A stretch of 64,000 nt of DNA from Planctellipticum variicoloris (GCF_030622045.1 NZ_CP130886.1:3547557-3611556); one strand, 5' to 3'; shown: positions 35,669 to 45,145, numbered from the stretch's first letter. The notes: generated by a model not told the origin, from the letters alone. Numbers and translations are program-made.

Positions 35669-36589
35669 CTAGGGATTCAGGCTCGGAACCAATGCCCGGA
35701 TCGACGATTCGCCAGGATCGCCGCGGTAGGACGAGATGTAGTGCGGGGCCGTCGGATTTCCGAAGACTGAGGCTTCGGGCTTCTTCCAGACGGTCTGGCC
35801 GTCGAGCTGGGCGTCCAGCGAATAGATCGTCATCGGGATGACCGCGTACTGCCACTTCGTCGCGTCGCCGCTCCGGTGAATCTCGACGAGCAGACAGGCC
35901 TCGGGGTCCGTCGCCACGACGAACGTGAAGAGCGCCCCGTCGACGATCGGCCCTTCCGGCTTTCCGTAACGATAGGTCGGCCGAGCCAGCATGCGCAATC
36001 GCTGCGGCTCGACCTTGTTGTTCGTCCCGCGAAATCCATCGATGATCTCGAACCGCGCCGCCATCTTCTTGATCTGCGCGAAGCGAAGCGCCGGATTGTC
36101 GGACGGCACAGGCGCGTTGCTCAATGTTTCAAATCGGCTGTAGCGCTCGGCGGGAGACCAGACCTTGCGCTGCCCCCGAAACAACTCGACCTTGCCGGGG
36201 TGCACATCGGCGAACTCCTGCATCTCCAGCCCATTCAGGGCAGGGCCGTGAACGTAAATGTGGGAGAGCACGGCGGGGCGTTCGTCCGGCCCGGTCGTGT
36301 AGACCGACATCAGGCCGTCGGCGACGTCCCCCAGCGGATTCGACCAGCGCAGCATGGCGCTGGCATCCAGCTTCGCCGTTCTGGACGGATCGCCGTCCAG
36401 GACGACGGAGTATTTCTCCATAGCCTTCAGGATGTACTGCTGCCGGGCTTTGGCCTGCTCGTCTTTTGGCGCGGAATCGTCTGCTTCGCGCGATTGAGCC
36501 GCGGTTGCGGGGGGCTCGGCGGAGCGGGCCTCCGGACCGGTGAGCAGCAGAACTGCGAGCGACAGGGAAAATGCAAACCGCGCGAGCAT
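35669..36589 (-). CDS. Secreted hypothetical protein, paralogue of 34696-35580
   Basis: 306 residues with a signal peptide (FAFSLSLAVLLLTGPEARSA). Matching blocks to its neighbour include PALRFAQIKKMAARFEI, RMLARPTYRYGKPEGP and DGALFTFVVATDPEACLLVEI. It looks like a tandem duplication with strong divergence. Function unknown; the shared TDPEA/LNPEA-x-LxVE core could be the fold signature. Start ATG 36589. Confidence 0.75.
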   Translation of the reverse strand: MLARFAFSLSLAVLLLTGPEARSAEPPATAAQSREADDSAPKDEQAKARQQYILKAMEKYSVVLDGDPSRTAKLDASAMLRWSNPLGDVADGLMSVYTTGPDERPAVLSHIYVHGPALNGLEMQEFADVHPGKVELFRGQRKVWSPAERYSRFETLSNAPVPSDNPALRFAQIKKMAARFEIIDGFRGTNNKVEPQRLRMLARPTYRYGKPEGPIVDGALFTFVVATDPEACLLVEIHRSGDATKWQYAVIPMTIYSLDAQLDGQTVWKKPEASVFGNPTAPHYISSYRGDPGESSIRALVPSLNP

Positions 36590-36853
36590 GGCAACGATCC
36601 CGTTCAGGGAGTGGTTCGTCAGGATTCGATCAGACGGGCCAGCGATCCTGGCGGCTCAGAGATTGGCGAATCCACTGTAGGCGGTATGTCTGTAGAGTCA
36701 AGACAGAGCGCGAACTTTCTCGGGACGAAGCTCGACGGACGCGCTTCGTACTCAAGCGGGCGAAGCTCTGCGCGTTTCAGTTTGTGGGGGGGTCGCAAGA
36801 CCGAAACTACAGCGGGCAGGTGCGACGGTGACGGCGGGGATTGATCCGGGTTG

Positions 36854-37441
36854 TCAGACCGGCCAGGCCCGCAGCGCAATCTCCGCCACGCGCATCAGCT
36901 CGTCCCGCGTCGCCCCACCGGACGCTTGCACCGCCATGCCGTGCGCGACCGTCGCCACATAGAGCGCCAGGTCGGCGGGGACTGCGTCCGACGGCAGATC
37001 CCCCTCCTGGACCGCCCGCTCAAATCGCTCGCGGAGCGCGGTGACCAGCGTTCCCCGGCGCTTTGCGACTTCCTTGCGGATCGCTTCCGAGTCTGCGCCA
37101 CACGCTAAAGCCGCTTGAACCAGGAAACAGCCGCGCGGATTTTCGGCGCTGGTCACCAGTTCGATTCCCCCGAGCCAGAGCTGTCGGACGACTTCGCGGG
37201 CCGTCGGCTGCTCCAGAGCCGTCGCGACGTGGGCCGCCGGACCTTCAACGTAACGGTCGATGGCCCGGCGGAACAGGGCGGCTTTGTTGCCGAAGGCGGC
37301 GTAGAGGCTGGGACGGTTGATCCCCATCGCCTCGGTCAGCTCCGGAAGGGAGGCTCCTTCGTACCCCTTGCGCCAGAAGACGTTCAGCGCCGCGTCGAGA
37401 GCGATGTCGAGATCGAATTCCCGCGGGCGTCCGGCGGCCAT
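36854..37441 (-). CDS. TetR family transcriptional regulator
   Basis: 195 residues. The N-terminal DNA-binding domain is typical: GRPREFDLDIALDAALNVFW, then the helix-turn-helix ASLPELTEAMGINRPSLYAAFGNKAALF. The C-terminal ligand-binding part contains GCFLVQAALACG, common in the TetR subgroup controlling oxidoreductases. The ATG at 37441 has a ggagg site. It is divergent from the SDR gene (37559) and probably represses it through the palindrome at 37516-37527. Confidence 0.93.
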   Translation of the reverse strand: MAAGRPREFDLDIALDAALNVFWRKGYEGASLPELTEAMGINRPSLYAAFGNKAALFRRAIDRYVEGPAAHVATALEQPTAREVVRQLWLGGIELVTSAENPRGCFLVQAALACGADSEAIRKEVAKRRGTLVTALRERFERAVQEGDLPSDAVPADLALYVATVAHGMAVQASGGATRDELMRVAEIALRAWPV

Positions 37442-37515
37442 TTCCCGTTCCTCCGAATTATTTACCGAATAATACACAATTCCCCCTTGCCAGTCCAGAG
37501 GCGGCAACTATTATG

Positions 37516-37531
37516 TACCGGTCGGTATAAA
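37516..37531 (+). promoter_or_regulatory. TetR operator candidate overlapping the SDR -10 region
   Basis: TACCGGTCGGTA (arms TACCG/CGGTA, 37516-37527) lies between tetR and the SDR gene; TATAAA at 37526-37531 could be the -10 box. A second A/T-rich palindrome (ATTATT...GAATAAT, about 37457-37473) lies nearer tetR. Confidence 0.6.
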
Positions 37532-37558
37532 ACAGTCTCAGGTTCGGAAGGAACGATC

Positions 37559-38311
37559 ATGTCACAGAAACTGGCGGGGCGGGTGGCGGTGGTGACCGGG
37601 GCGTCCAAGGGGATCGGCGCATCCATCGCCGAACACCTGGCGGCGGAAGGGGCGGCCGTGGTGGTGAACTATGCATCGAGCAAGACGGGAGCCGACAAAG
37701 TCGTCGGCAAAATCGTCGAACAGGGGGGGCGGGCGGTCGCGGTGCAGGCGGACGTTTCTCAGCCGGCCGACATCGAACGTCTCTTCGCCGAGTCGAAGCA
37801 AGCGTTCGGAAAAGTCGACATCCTGGTCAACAACGCCGGAATCTACGAATTCGCCCCGATCGAGGAAGTGACGCCGGAGCATTTCCACAAACAGTTCAAC
37901 CTGAACGTGCTGGGGCTGCTGCTGACGACTCAGGAAGCCGTGAAGCACTTCGGCGCGGAGGGGGGAAGCGTCGTCAATGTCAGCTCCGTGGCGGCGGCGC
38001 TCGCCCCGCCCAACACCGCCGTCTACAGCGCGACCAAGGCCGCGGTGAATGCCATCACGAAGTCGCTCGGGCAAGAACTGGGACCTCGCAAGATCCGCGT
38101 GAACGCCGTCAACCCCGGCATGATTGAGACCGAGGGAACCCACGGCGCCGGCATCACCGAGAGCGATTTCAGGAAACAGATTGAAGCTCAGACACCGCTG
38201 GGCCGGATCGGGCAGCCGGAGGATATCGCCCCGGCGGTCGTCTTCCTGGCGTCCGCGGACTCCGGATGGCTGACGGGCGAGACGCTCTATATCTCCGGCG
38301 GCTATCGGTAA
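37559..38311 (+). CDS. SDR family oxidoreductase
   Basis: 250-residue classical short-chain dehydrogenase: cofactor loop VTGASKGIG, NNAG motif, catalytic Ser in NVSSVAAALAPP and YSATK (Tyr/Lys), and the C-terminal SGWLTGETLYISGGYR. The closest named types are 3-oxoacyl-ACP reductase and glucose 1-dehydrogenase; the substrate cannot be told from sequence. Position beside a divergent TetR gene suggests an inducible detoxification or stress role. Start ATG 37559 with an aagga site. Confidence 0.93.
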   Translation: MSQKLAGRVAVVTGASKGIGASIAEHLAAEGAAVVVNYASSKTGADKVVGKIVEQGGRAVAVQADVSQPADIERLFAESKQAFGKVDILVNNAGIYEFAPIEEVTPEHFHKQFNLNVLGLLLTTQEAVKHFGAEGGSVVNVSSVAAALAPPNTAVYSATKAAVNAITKSLGQELGPRKIRVNAVNPGMIETEGTHGAGITESDFRKQIEAQTPLGRIGQPEDIAPAVVFLASADSGWLTGETLYISGGYR

Positions 38312-38661
38312 GAGGGGCGGATCGGAGTTCGTCGCATCGTTTGCCACGGCCGTTCCATGAGTGGCTGCTGTGGCATGCGATGCGAATGAACGCCGCCATG
38401 CACTCCAACGGCATGGCGGTTACCGGGGCGAGGGGCGCAGAAAGCGCCTGGAGGGACCAGTTTTCCGGGAGATGGACCGCGTGGCAAACGCGAGAAGGGA
38501 GTTCGCATGGTCATAGGCACGTCGTCGTGCAACGTGCGCGGGACCGCCACTGGCCCGGCGAGTCGGTCGATCGGCCGAATCGAAGAAACTCAGATCGCGG
38601 AATTGAACCTTTCGGACCGTGCGAGCGGCTATGCTCTGGAGACTGGCGACTGACCGCGGGA
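38312..38661. other. Intergenic region with one hairpin
   Basis: 350 bases between the SDR and sigma genes. CCGCCATGC (38394-38402) pairs with GCATGGCGG (38412-38420) and may terminate the SDR transcript. The frame of the sigma gene is open upstream here but shows no homology, so I do not extend that gene. Confidence 0.5.
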
Positions 38662-39237
38662 ATGTCCGGCATGAGCAGCAGTGACATCGAAACGATTCGC
38701 GAGACGCTGCTGCTGCTGCGTGTCCAGACTCGCGACGAAGGGGCGTTTCAGGAACTGGTGACGCACTACGAACGCCGGCTGCTGTATTACATTCATCGCA
38801 TCCTGGGAAACGGGGCCGATCGCTCGGATGTCCTGCAGGAGATCTGGATTCGGGTTTTTCTGAAGATCCATACCGTCCGAGTCCCCTCGGCCTTTCGCGT
38901 CTGGCTGTACAAAATTGCTCACGACGTGGCGGTGAGTCATTTGCGGAAGGTCCGCCGATGGGAGGCCGTCAGTCTGAGGAACGAGGACGCGGTCGAAGTT
39001 CCCGAATCGAGCGACTGGAACGAACTGAAGCTGCTCGAACACGCGGAGCAGGTCCACGCCGCGTTGTCGTACTTGTCCATCGCACACCGCGAGGTGCTGA
39101 CGCTTCGCTTTCTTGAAGAGCTGGAGTTGTCTGAGATCGCCGAAGTCATCGGCTGCAGCGTCGGAACTGTCAAATCTCGCCTGCACTACGCGAAGTCCGA
39201 AATGCGAAAGCTGCTGGAGGGAGACGCCCATGACTGA
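38662..39237 (+). CDS. ECF RNA polymerase sigma factor
   Basis: 191 residues with standard ECF layout: region 2 (AFQELVTHYERRLLYYIHRI, RSDVLQEIWIRVFLKIHTVR, FRVWLYKIAHDVAVSHLRK) and region 4 (LSYLSIAHREVLTLRFLEEL, LSEIAEVIGCSVGTVKSRLH). Start ATG 38662, with ATG 38671 as an alternative. The last 8 bases overlap the start of the following membrane-protein gene, as expected for a sigma/anti-sigma pair. Confidence 0.92.
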   Translation: MSGMSSSDIETIRETLLLLRVQTRDEGAFQELVTHYERRLLYYIHRILGNGADRSDVLQEIWIRVFLKIHTVRVPSAFRVWLYKIAHDVAVSHLRKVRRWEAVSLRNEDAVEVPESSDWNELKLLEHAEQVHAALSYLSIAHREVLTLRFLEELELSEIAEVIGCSVGTVKSRLHYAKSEMRKLLEGDAHD

Positions 39238-39652
39238 GACGCCTGTCCGGCCATCGGGAGTCGAAAGACTCCTGGCGCAAGACGCCGTTCTGACATCGTT
39301 TCCGTTTGAGGAGAGTCGGATGCAAATTGAAGCGTCAATTCGACGTCTGGAGCAGCGGGGACGGGCCGTCAACCGGGCCTCGCTCTGCGGGCTGGGCGTC
39401 TTCATCGCATTCGTGCTGGCGACGATGCCGTTGCAGTCGCTCGGAGCCTTCGAATCGCAGTGGGCGCGAATGCTCTGGAGCGGCTGCGGGCTGGCGGCAA
39501 TGCTGATCACGGGCGTGCTGACGGCGATTTATTCGTATCGCTATCGGCCGGCTCTGGAACGAGCCAAAGGGGAACTGCTGGCGACGACCATTGCGCAGCT
39601 TCAGCAGCAGGTGGCAGAGCTGGGACGGAAGGTCGACGGGCAAAGGGCGTGA
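39230..39652 (+). CDS. Two-TM membrane protein, possible anti-sigma partner
   Basis: 140 residues: a cytoplasmic N-terminal part of about 50 residues, two transmembrane helices (about 52-67 and 78-98), then a C-terminal coiled coil (TIAQLQQQVAELGRKVDG). No zinc anti-sigma motif is visible. The 8-base overlap with the sigma gene (ATGACTGA) suggests coupling and a regulatory role for the sigma factor. This is inferred from position, not from homology. Confidence 0.75.
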   Translation: MTETPVRPSGVERLLAQDAVLTSFPFEESRMQIEASIRRLEQRGRAVNRASLCGLGVFIAFVLATMPLQSLGAFESQWARMLWSGCGLAAMLITGVLTAIYSYRYRPALERAKGELLATTIAQLQQQVAELGRKVDGQRA

Positions 39653-39789
39653 AACGACGCGGCCTGGCACCCGGACCGCTCTGCGAGCTATTGACTCATC
39701 ACGCTTGGATTTCCGGAGAATCGAGACCAGACTGATGCCGGGACAGGGCAATCACCCCCGACGTGCGAAACTTGAGTCGAGTCACGATC

Positions 39790-40146
39790 ATGATCCAGCT
39801 CAAACGAGCCTACGAAGACGCCTCAAAGGACGACGGCCTGCGGATTCTCGTCGAGCGACTCTGGCCGCGCGGCGTGACGAAAGAGCAGGCGGCGATTGAC
39901 CTCTGGCTGAAGGACGTCGCCCCCAGCACCGAGCTGCGCAAGTGGTACGGCCACGATCCGGACCGCTGGCCGGAGTTTCAAAAGCGCTACCGGGCGGACC
40001 TGAAGAAACTGGGCGACCTGCTGGTGCTGCTGCGGTTCCTGACGGACGAGCGGAAAGTTACGTTCGTCTATGCGGCCAGCGACGAGCAGCGCAACAGTGC
40101 GATCGTCCTGAAGGCGTTCCTGGAACGGCCGTCCAAGTCGCCTTGA
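39790..40146 (+). CDS. DUF488 family protein (YeaO-like)
   Basis: 118-residue cytoplasmic protein of the DUF488/COG3189 family: IQLKRAYEDAS, RILVERLWPRGVTKEQAAI, WLKDVAPSTELRKWYGHDP, FQKRYRADL and VTFVYAASDEQRNSAIVL are all family-typical. Function unknown; often found near stress or redox genes. ATG 39790 chosen as the start of the conserved domain; the frame is open for nine more codons upstream. Confidence 0.93.
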   Translation: MIQLKRAYEDASKDDGLRILVERLWPRGVTKEQAAIDLWLKDVAPSTELRKWYGHDPDRWPEFQKRYRADLKKLGDLLVLLRFLTDERKVTFVYAASDEQRNSAIVLKAFLERPSKSP

Positions 40147-40304
40147 TACATCCGTCCGAGAATCTGCACCTGCCGATGATCGAGCAGATGCGACATCAAG
40201 TGGCGGGGCGGTCTGAGTGGCCGCAGGTTCGATCTTTAATCACCGGCCACGAATGTGAGGCGCGCCGTCTTGTCTCCGTGGACGACACTCCGACATCTTC
40301 GAAG

Positions 40305-40350
40305 ACCCTCACCCTGGCCCTCACCCAACGAGGACGTCGGGAGAGGGGAC
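40305..40350. repeat. CCCTCACCCTGGCCCTC-type intergenic repeat fragment
   Basis: The string ccctcaccctggccctcacc followed by caacgaggacgtcgggagagg is a CT/GA-rich hairpin-prone motif of a sort scattered in planctomycete spacers. It lies between the convergent DUF488 and porin genes. The rest of 40147-40439 shows nothing. Confidence 0.5.
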
Positions 40351-40439
40351 AAGTCGAACGGACGCACTGTATTCAGAATCGATGCCGGTGATTCAGCAGT
40401 CGCACAACGAGCCAGCGCGGGATGTCCCCGAGAAGCAAC

Positions 40440-41855
40440 TCAGAAATTGATCTTCGCGCGCAGCCCGACCACAACCGCCGTGTCGATCCCTTCCGCACCC
40501 GGCGGCAGCGTCCGTTCGCGGGCCGGCACCAGAATCTGCAGATCGGGCGTCAGACGGAACCACGACGTAACGGCGTAGTTGTAGAACAGTTCCACCGCGT
40601 GGTCGTCGCGGATCGGCAGAAGAACCGGCGCCAGATTGTGGACGGGGCTCGAGTACCCGACGTAGGAATACCCGATTCCGAACGTATCGAGCTCGCGGGA
40701 TGCGATCGGACTGCTCCCCCCCAGGCCCACGTTGGCGGACCAGCGGACGGGGCTTGGGCCGTCGTCGGCCAGTCCGATATTCGTAAACAGACCCCAGGAC
40801 CGCTTGGCGTTGCACGGATCGACGTACAGTGCCTGATCCGCGGTGTAAAACAGCGACCACGACCCCGTATCCTGTCCGGACGAGATCATCAGACCATTCC
40901 CGGGATCGAAATACGCCGTGGGCTGCAGGTCGTTGTACTTGCCGCTGCTGTAGGTTCCGAAGACACCCTGGTGACCCGGCAGATCGCGGAATGAAACGGG
41001 AACTTCGACTTTTGCAAGGATCGTTGCGCCGTTGTCGAAGAGGTTCTCAAAGCCGGATGTCGTTGGCGTATTATGCGTATCGAGGACCATCATCGAGAAG
41101 ACCGGGTGCATTTCGTTCAGAACGGCAAATCCCGCCCCCAGCGTCGAATAGGGCGTGGTTCGCGCGGCTGCGACGGGAAACGCCAGCCCCGTATTCATGA
41201 ACGCATCCACGCCGCGACCTGCGGCGAAAGGTTGAACCAGTTCGTCCAGCAGGTTGATCTTGCCGGCGAACGTGATGAAGTTCTCCGACAGGGCCTGGGT
41301 GAACTTCACCGCCGTCAAGGCGGTCACCGTCCCGTTGGGTACTGGGAACAGAGCGGCGACGTTCGGCGGCATCAGCGCCCCGGCGTCCGCATTGATCGAG
41401 TCGCCGTAGCGAGTTTCCCCGTGCAGCGTGACGAACAGGCCCTGCCAGAGTCCAGCCTTTGCGCCGTCCACGTTCAGGACGTAGTCGAGTCGACCCGTGT
41501 GCTGGAAGCGCTGTTCCACGCCGCCTGAGGCGACTCCTTGATAGAACTGAGTCGCGCTGGCGTTGAACGTATAGCCGTTCGATAACAGCTCATCCCGCCG
41601 GCCGCCGAGATCTCCCAGCAGCACCGGCCGCTCCCAGAGATCGCCGGCGAAGGGCGAGACGTAGGCGGCCGGGAGGGGAGGGGACTGAGGCTGCGGAGCC
41701 GCTGCCGTGCTGGCGTAATCCCCGGCCCCCGTCGTCGCGACGACGGCATCGTCCTGCGCGATGGCAATCGATCCGGAGACCGCCGCGACGCCGATCAAGG
41801 CTCGAAAGGACTGCCGAAAGACCCGTCCGAACTGCCGTACGCCACCAATGTCCAT
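40440..41855 (-). CDS. Carbohydrate porin, OprB family
   Basis: 471 residues. Signal peptide about 1-33, then a beta-barrel protein matching carbohydrate-selective porins: WERPVLLGDLGGRRDELLSN, QFYQGVASGGVEQRFQHTGR, KFTQALSENFITFAGKINLL, GHQGVFGTYSSGKY, and the C-terminal ELFYNYAVTSWFRLTPDLQI ending in KINF. It would form an outer-membrane sugar channel. The sulfatase gene lies just upstream on the same strand, but a hairpin at 42100-42126 separates them, so separate transcripts are likely. Start ATG 41855. Confidence 0.9.
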   Translation of the reverse strand: MDIGGVRQFGRVFRQSFRALIGVAAVSGSIAIAQDDAVVATTGAGDYASTAAAPQPQSPPLPAAYVSPFAGDLWERPVLLGDLGGRRDELLSNGYTFNASATQFYQGVASGGVEQRFQHTGRLDYVLNVDGAKAGLWQGLFVTLHGETRYGDSINADAGALMPPNVAALFPVPNGTVTALTAVKFTQALSENFITFAGKINLLDELVQPFAAGRGVDAFMNTGLAFPVAAARTTPYSTLGAGFAVLNEMHPVFSMMVLDTHNTPTTSGFENLFDNGATILAKVEVPVSFRDLPGHQGVFGTYSSGKYNDLQPTAYFDPGNGLMISSGQDTGSWSLFYTADQALYVDPCNAKRSWGLFTNIGLADDGPSPVRWSANVGLGGSSPIASRELDTFGIGYSYVGYSSPVHNLAPVLLPIRDDHAVELFYNYAVTSWFRLTPDLQILVPARERTLPPGAEGIDTAVVVGLRAKINF

Positions 41856-42099
41856 CGCCGCTTCCCTGCCGTCGAGACTCTCTCATCCGTTGAGACAATT
41901 CCGCGTCAATCGTATCGACGGAGGACGCCGAACTTCGGAAGTGAAAGCCAACTGCGGCTCCTGACGGGGAAGTCAGAGATCGGAATGGAACGGTTGTGAC
42001 GAAGATAACCGGTCTGCGGATTGCCAGTAGAATCGCGACAACCCGTACAGTCCGCCACGCCGGCGGGTTCTCGCGCCAGCCGTGACGTACAGAAGAGCG

Positions 42100-42126
42100 G
42101 GGGGCCAGGTCTCGATCCTGGCCCCC
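42100..42126 (-). terminator. Hairpin terminator after sulfatase gene
   Basis: Perfect 10-bp stem GGGGGCCAGG / CCTGGCCCCC with a 7-base loop, 15 bases beyond the sulfatase stop (42142, minus strand). Confidence 0.85.
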
Positions 42127-42141
42127 GGCATCAATGGTCGA

Positions 42142-44514
42142 TCACTTCAAGGTGATGGTCACCTTCCCGATCTTCCCCGTGAACCGGCTGGTCTCCTCCG
42201 TGTAGTCGGGCGACACCGGGGTTTCCCGGTCGACGCCGACGTTCGCCGTTTCATCCGCCGACCAGGCGGCGAACTGCGTCCGCTCGATCCGGCCGGAACC
42301 GACCTGCTTGCCGTCGAGCAGCAGCGTCGCGGTTCCGCCGCCGCCCAGCTTCGGCTGGCCGTCGTAGGCGAAATCCAGCTTGATCGTCGACTTCCCCGCG
42401 GGCAGGGGTGTATCCGAGGTCACGGAAAAGAGTTCAAGGCCGAGAAAGTTATACATGTATTTCGGCTTCCCCTCTTTGACATAAAGGCTCCACCCGCCGA
42501 ACCTGCCCGCCTGCGAGAGGATGACTCCGTTCGTGTCGGCCCCTTTCGTTTCGACCTCCGCGATGATCTCGAACGATGTGTTCTTGGTGTTGATGAAGTC
42601 GTTCTCCATCAGGAAGCCGAGTCCCTCGTAGACCGTGAGGGACTTGCGCCCCGCCATCAGGTCCGGACGGCCGACGAGCTCCGCATTGAACCGCTCCAGC
42701 CGCCGGTCGTCGATGGGGAGGACCTTGTACTTTTCCGCCTCGGCGAGGAAGAGCGACTGCAGTTCCTTCAACTTGTCGGGATTCTTCGCCGCCAGGTTCT
42801 CGGACATGCTGAAGTCATTCCGCACGTAGTAGAGTTCCCAGTCGTCGTTCTGCAGCGTGTTCCGCGGGTTCGCCCAGGGGTAGACGTGAACCGTGCCGGC
42901 GAACCAGCCGTCGTAGTACACGCCCCGGTTCCCCAGGATTTCGAAATACTGCACCAGGTGCCGGTCCGCGGCCTTGGGTTCGTCCCACGAGTAGACCATG
43001 CTCACCCCCTCGATGGGGCGCTGCGACACGCCGTTGACGACCCGCGGCTGCGGCAGCCCGGCGGCTTCCAGAACCGTCGGCACAATGTCGTTCACATGGT
43101 GCCACTGCGAGCGAATTTCGCCCTTCGCCTTGATCCGCGACGGCCAGTGCGTGACCATCCCCTGTCGGGTGCCGCCGTAGTTCGAGGCGACCTGCTTGGT
43201 CCACATGAACGGCGAATCGAAGCAGACTGCCCAGCCGGCGGCCATGTGCGGATAGGTGCTCGGACCACCCCATTCGTCGAGATGCTTGAGCATGTCCGCG
43301 ACCTTTTCTTCAACTCCGTTGAAGTAGGTCATCTCGTTGTACAGGCCGTTCATGCCACCCTCGGCGCTCGTGCCGTTGTCCCCGGCAATGTAGAAGATCA
43401 GCGTGTTGTCGAGTTCCCCAAGTTCATCGATCGCGTCGATCAACCGTCCGATTTCGGCGTCGGCCATATCGACGTAGGCCGCGAAGACTTCGGCCTGCCG
43501 GGCGAACAGTTTCTTCTCGTCAGCCGACAGGGCGGCCCAGTCCCGGATATCCGTCGGCTTATTCGCCAGCTTCGTATTCGGCGGGATCACGCCCAGCTTT
43601 TTCTGGTTCTCGAAGATCCGCTGCCGGATCACGTCCCAGCCGTCGTCGAACTTCCCGTGATACTTGTCGATGTAACTCTGCGGCACGTGGTGCGGCGCAT
43701 GCGTGGCCCCGGGGGCAAAGTAGACGAAGAACGGCTTGTCCGGGGTCAGCGACTGCTGGGTGCGGATCCACTCGATCGATTTCGTCGTCATGTCGTTCAT
43801 GAAGTGATAGTTCGGATCGCCCTTCGTCGGATCGTCGACCGGCGTCACGCCGTCGAAGATGGACGGCGACCACTGGTTCGTCTCGCCGCCGAGGAACCCG
43901 TAGAACTTGTCGAACCCGCGCATCGTCGGCCAGCGGGCCAGCGGTCCCGATGGGCTGGTCTCCCAGGTCGCGGTCAGGTGGTCCTTGCCGAAGTGGGCCG
44001 TGCTGTAGCCGTTGAGCCGGAGCGTTTCCGGCAGCATGGCGCAGTCGTGCGGGATCATCCCCGTGGCCCCGGGGAACGACGTGGCGATTTCGGTGATGCT
44101 GCTCATGTTGCACGAGTGATGGTTCCGCCCGGTCAGCAGCGACGCCCGCGTCGGCGAGCAGAGGGCCGTCGAGTGGAACTGGTTGTACCGCAGCCCGTTC
44201 TTCGCCAGCCGGTCGAAGGTTGGCGTCGGAATCACGCCGCCAAAGGTGCTGGTGCCGCCAAACCCGAGGTCGTCAATCAGGATCACCACCACGTGCGGCG
44301 CGCCCTTCGGCGCTTCCACCTGGAATACGGAAGGGGCCTTGACCGTCCGCGCATCGAGCGCGGTGATCGGCTGCTGATACGGCGCGGTCAGCGGCAAGAC
44401 CCGGCGGTCGGGGTAATCCCCCTGGTCCGCCATCTGCGCCGCCGCGTGACCGGCCATGCCGATCAACAGGAGCAGCGGCGTCAGCAGCAACAGCGAAACC
44501 GACGGAGTTCTCAT
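42142..44514 (-). CDS. Exported arylsulfatase-type sulfatase
   Basis: 790 residues. Signal peptide (VSLLLLTPLLLLIGMAGHAAA). Sulfatase domain with metal ligands in VVVILIDDLGFG and the maturation signature CSPTRASLLTGR, whose C119 must become formylglycine. GDNGTSAEGG and the HLVQYFEILGNRGVYYDGW region are family-typical. Residues about 600-790 form a C-terminal beta domain (FEIIAEVETKGADTNGVILS, KSTIKLDFAYDGQPKLGGGG), perhaps carbohydrate binding. It probably removes sulfate from organic esters or polysaccharide in the periplasm. No maturase gene is in the window. Start ATG 44514, divergent from blaI. Confidence 0.93.
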   Translation of the reverse strand: MRTPSVSLLLLTPLLLLIGMAGHAAAQMADQGDYPDRRVLPLTAPYQQPITALDARTVKAPSVFQVEAPKGAPHVVVILIDDLGFGGTSTFGGVIPTPTFDRLAKNGLRYNQFHSTALCSPTRASLLTGRNHHSCNMSSITEIATSFPGATGMIPHDCAMLPETLRLNGYSTAHFGKDHLTATWETSPSGPLARWPTMRGFDKFYGFLGGETNQWSPSIFDGVTPVDDPTKGDPNYHFMNDMTTKSIEWIRTQQSLTPDKPFFVYFAPGATHAPHHVPQSYIDKYHGKFDDGWDVIRQRIFENQKKLGVIPPNTKLANKPTDIRDWAALSADEKKLFARQAEVFAAYVDMADAEIGRLIDAIDELGELDNTLIFYIAGDNGTSAEGGMNGLYNEMTYFNGVEEKVADMLKHLDEWGGPSTYPHMAAGWAVCFDSPFMWTKQVASNYGGTRQGMVTHWPSRIKAKGEIRSQWHHVNDIVPTVLEAAGLPQPRVVNGVSQRPIEGVSMVYSWDEPKAADRHLVQYFEILGNRGVYYDGWFAGTVHVYPWANPRNTLQNDDWELYYVRNDFSMSENLAAKNPDKLKELQSLFLAEAEKYKVLPIDDRRLERFNAELVGRPDLMAGRKSLTVYEGLGFLMENDFINTKNTSFEIIAEVETKGADTNGVILSQAGRFGGWSLYVKEGKPKYMYNFLGLELFSVTSDTPLPAGKSTIKLDFAYDGQPKLGGGGTATLLLDGKQVGSGRIERTQFAAWSADETANVGVDRETPVSPDYTEETSRFTGKIGKVTITLK

Positions 44515-44712
44515 GCGGAGGATCCTTGAGAGGAAGACTTTCCCGGGCGAAGGGACGGTCGAAATGACTGGCTGCTGCCGGTACTGTGAGAGAAGTGATA
44601 TCGGAGCATGCTACAGCGACAGCGGTGCTGTTTTCCATCGAGTTCGCCGCCGGTCTGATTCCAGTCCCGGCGAGAGCGGCTGGGATCCCAGGCAGCGTGC
44701 GACCATCTCCCC

Positions 44713-44741
44713 TTGACGTTGTTTACAAATGTAAATACTCT
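44713..44741 (+). promoter_or_regulatory. blaI promoter with embedded BlaI/MecI-type operator
   Basis: A -35 box TTGACG (44713-44718) and a -10 box TACTCT (44736-44741) are 17 bp apart. The spacer contains the palindrome TTTACAAATGTAAA (44722-44735), with the TACA-NN-TGTA core of BlaI/MecI operators. Autoregulation is likely, and the divergent sulfatase gene could share it. Confidence 0.8.
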
Positions 44742-44768
44742 GCCGCCCACACGCACGAAAGGCGCTGC

Positions 44769-45143
44769 ATGTCCGACGTGGTTGAACTCTCCGACGCCGA
44801 GTGGCAGATCATGAATCTGGTCTGGGACCGGCAGCCGATCATGGCTCAGGACGTCATCGGGACGCTCGCCGAACCGTGTGAATGGTCCCCCGCGACCGTC
44901 CGGACCATGCTGCACCGCCTCGTCAAGAAGGGGGCGCTGCTCTACACCGCCGAGGGGAACCGCTACTGGTACCGGGCCGCCATCCAGCGGGCCGACTGCA
45001 TCCGCCGGGCGGCCCGTTCGTTCCTCGACCGCGTCTTCGCCGGCGAAGCCGCCCCGCTCCTCGCCCACTTCGTCCGCACGGTCAAATTCACCCCCGAGGA
45101 GCTGGCGCAGCTCCGGGAACTGCTCGATCAACAGGAACGCTGA
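44769..45143 (+). CDS. BlaI/MecI/CopY family transcriptional repressor
   Basis: 124-residue winged-helix repressor: ELSDAEWQIMNLVWDRQPIM, then WSPATVRTMLHRLVKKGALL and a GNRYWYRAAI wing. The C-terminal helical dimer region (FLDRVFAGEAAPLLAHFVRT) contains the site usually cut after M56 signalling. It is followed after only 2 bases by the M56 gene. Its operator is visible in its own promoter. Start ATG 44769. In planctomycetes such pairs are often unrelated to beta-lactam resistance. Confidence 0.94.
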   Translation: MSDVVELSDAEWQIMNLVWDRQPIMAQDVIGTLAEPCEWSPATVRTMLHRLVKKGALLYTAEGNRYWYRAAIQRADCIRRAARSFLDRVFAGEAAPLLAHFVRTVKFTPEELAQLRELLDQQER

Positions 45144-45145
45144 TC

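Noticed and set aside
42082-44529. 815-codon plus-strand open frame opposite the sulfatase
   Set aside because: Antisense shadow caused by high GC; the minus strand has signal peptide, CSPTR motif and full sulfatase domain.
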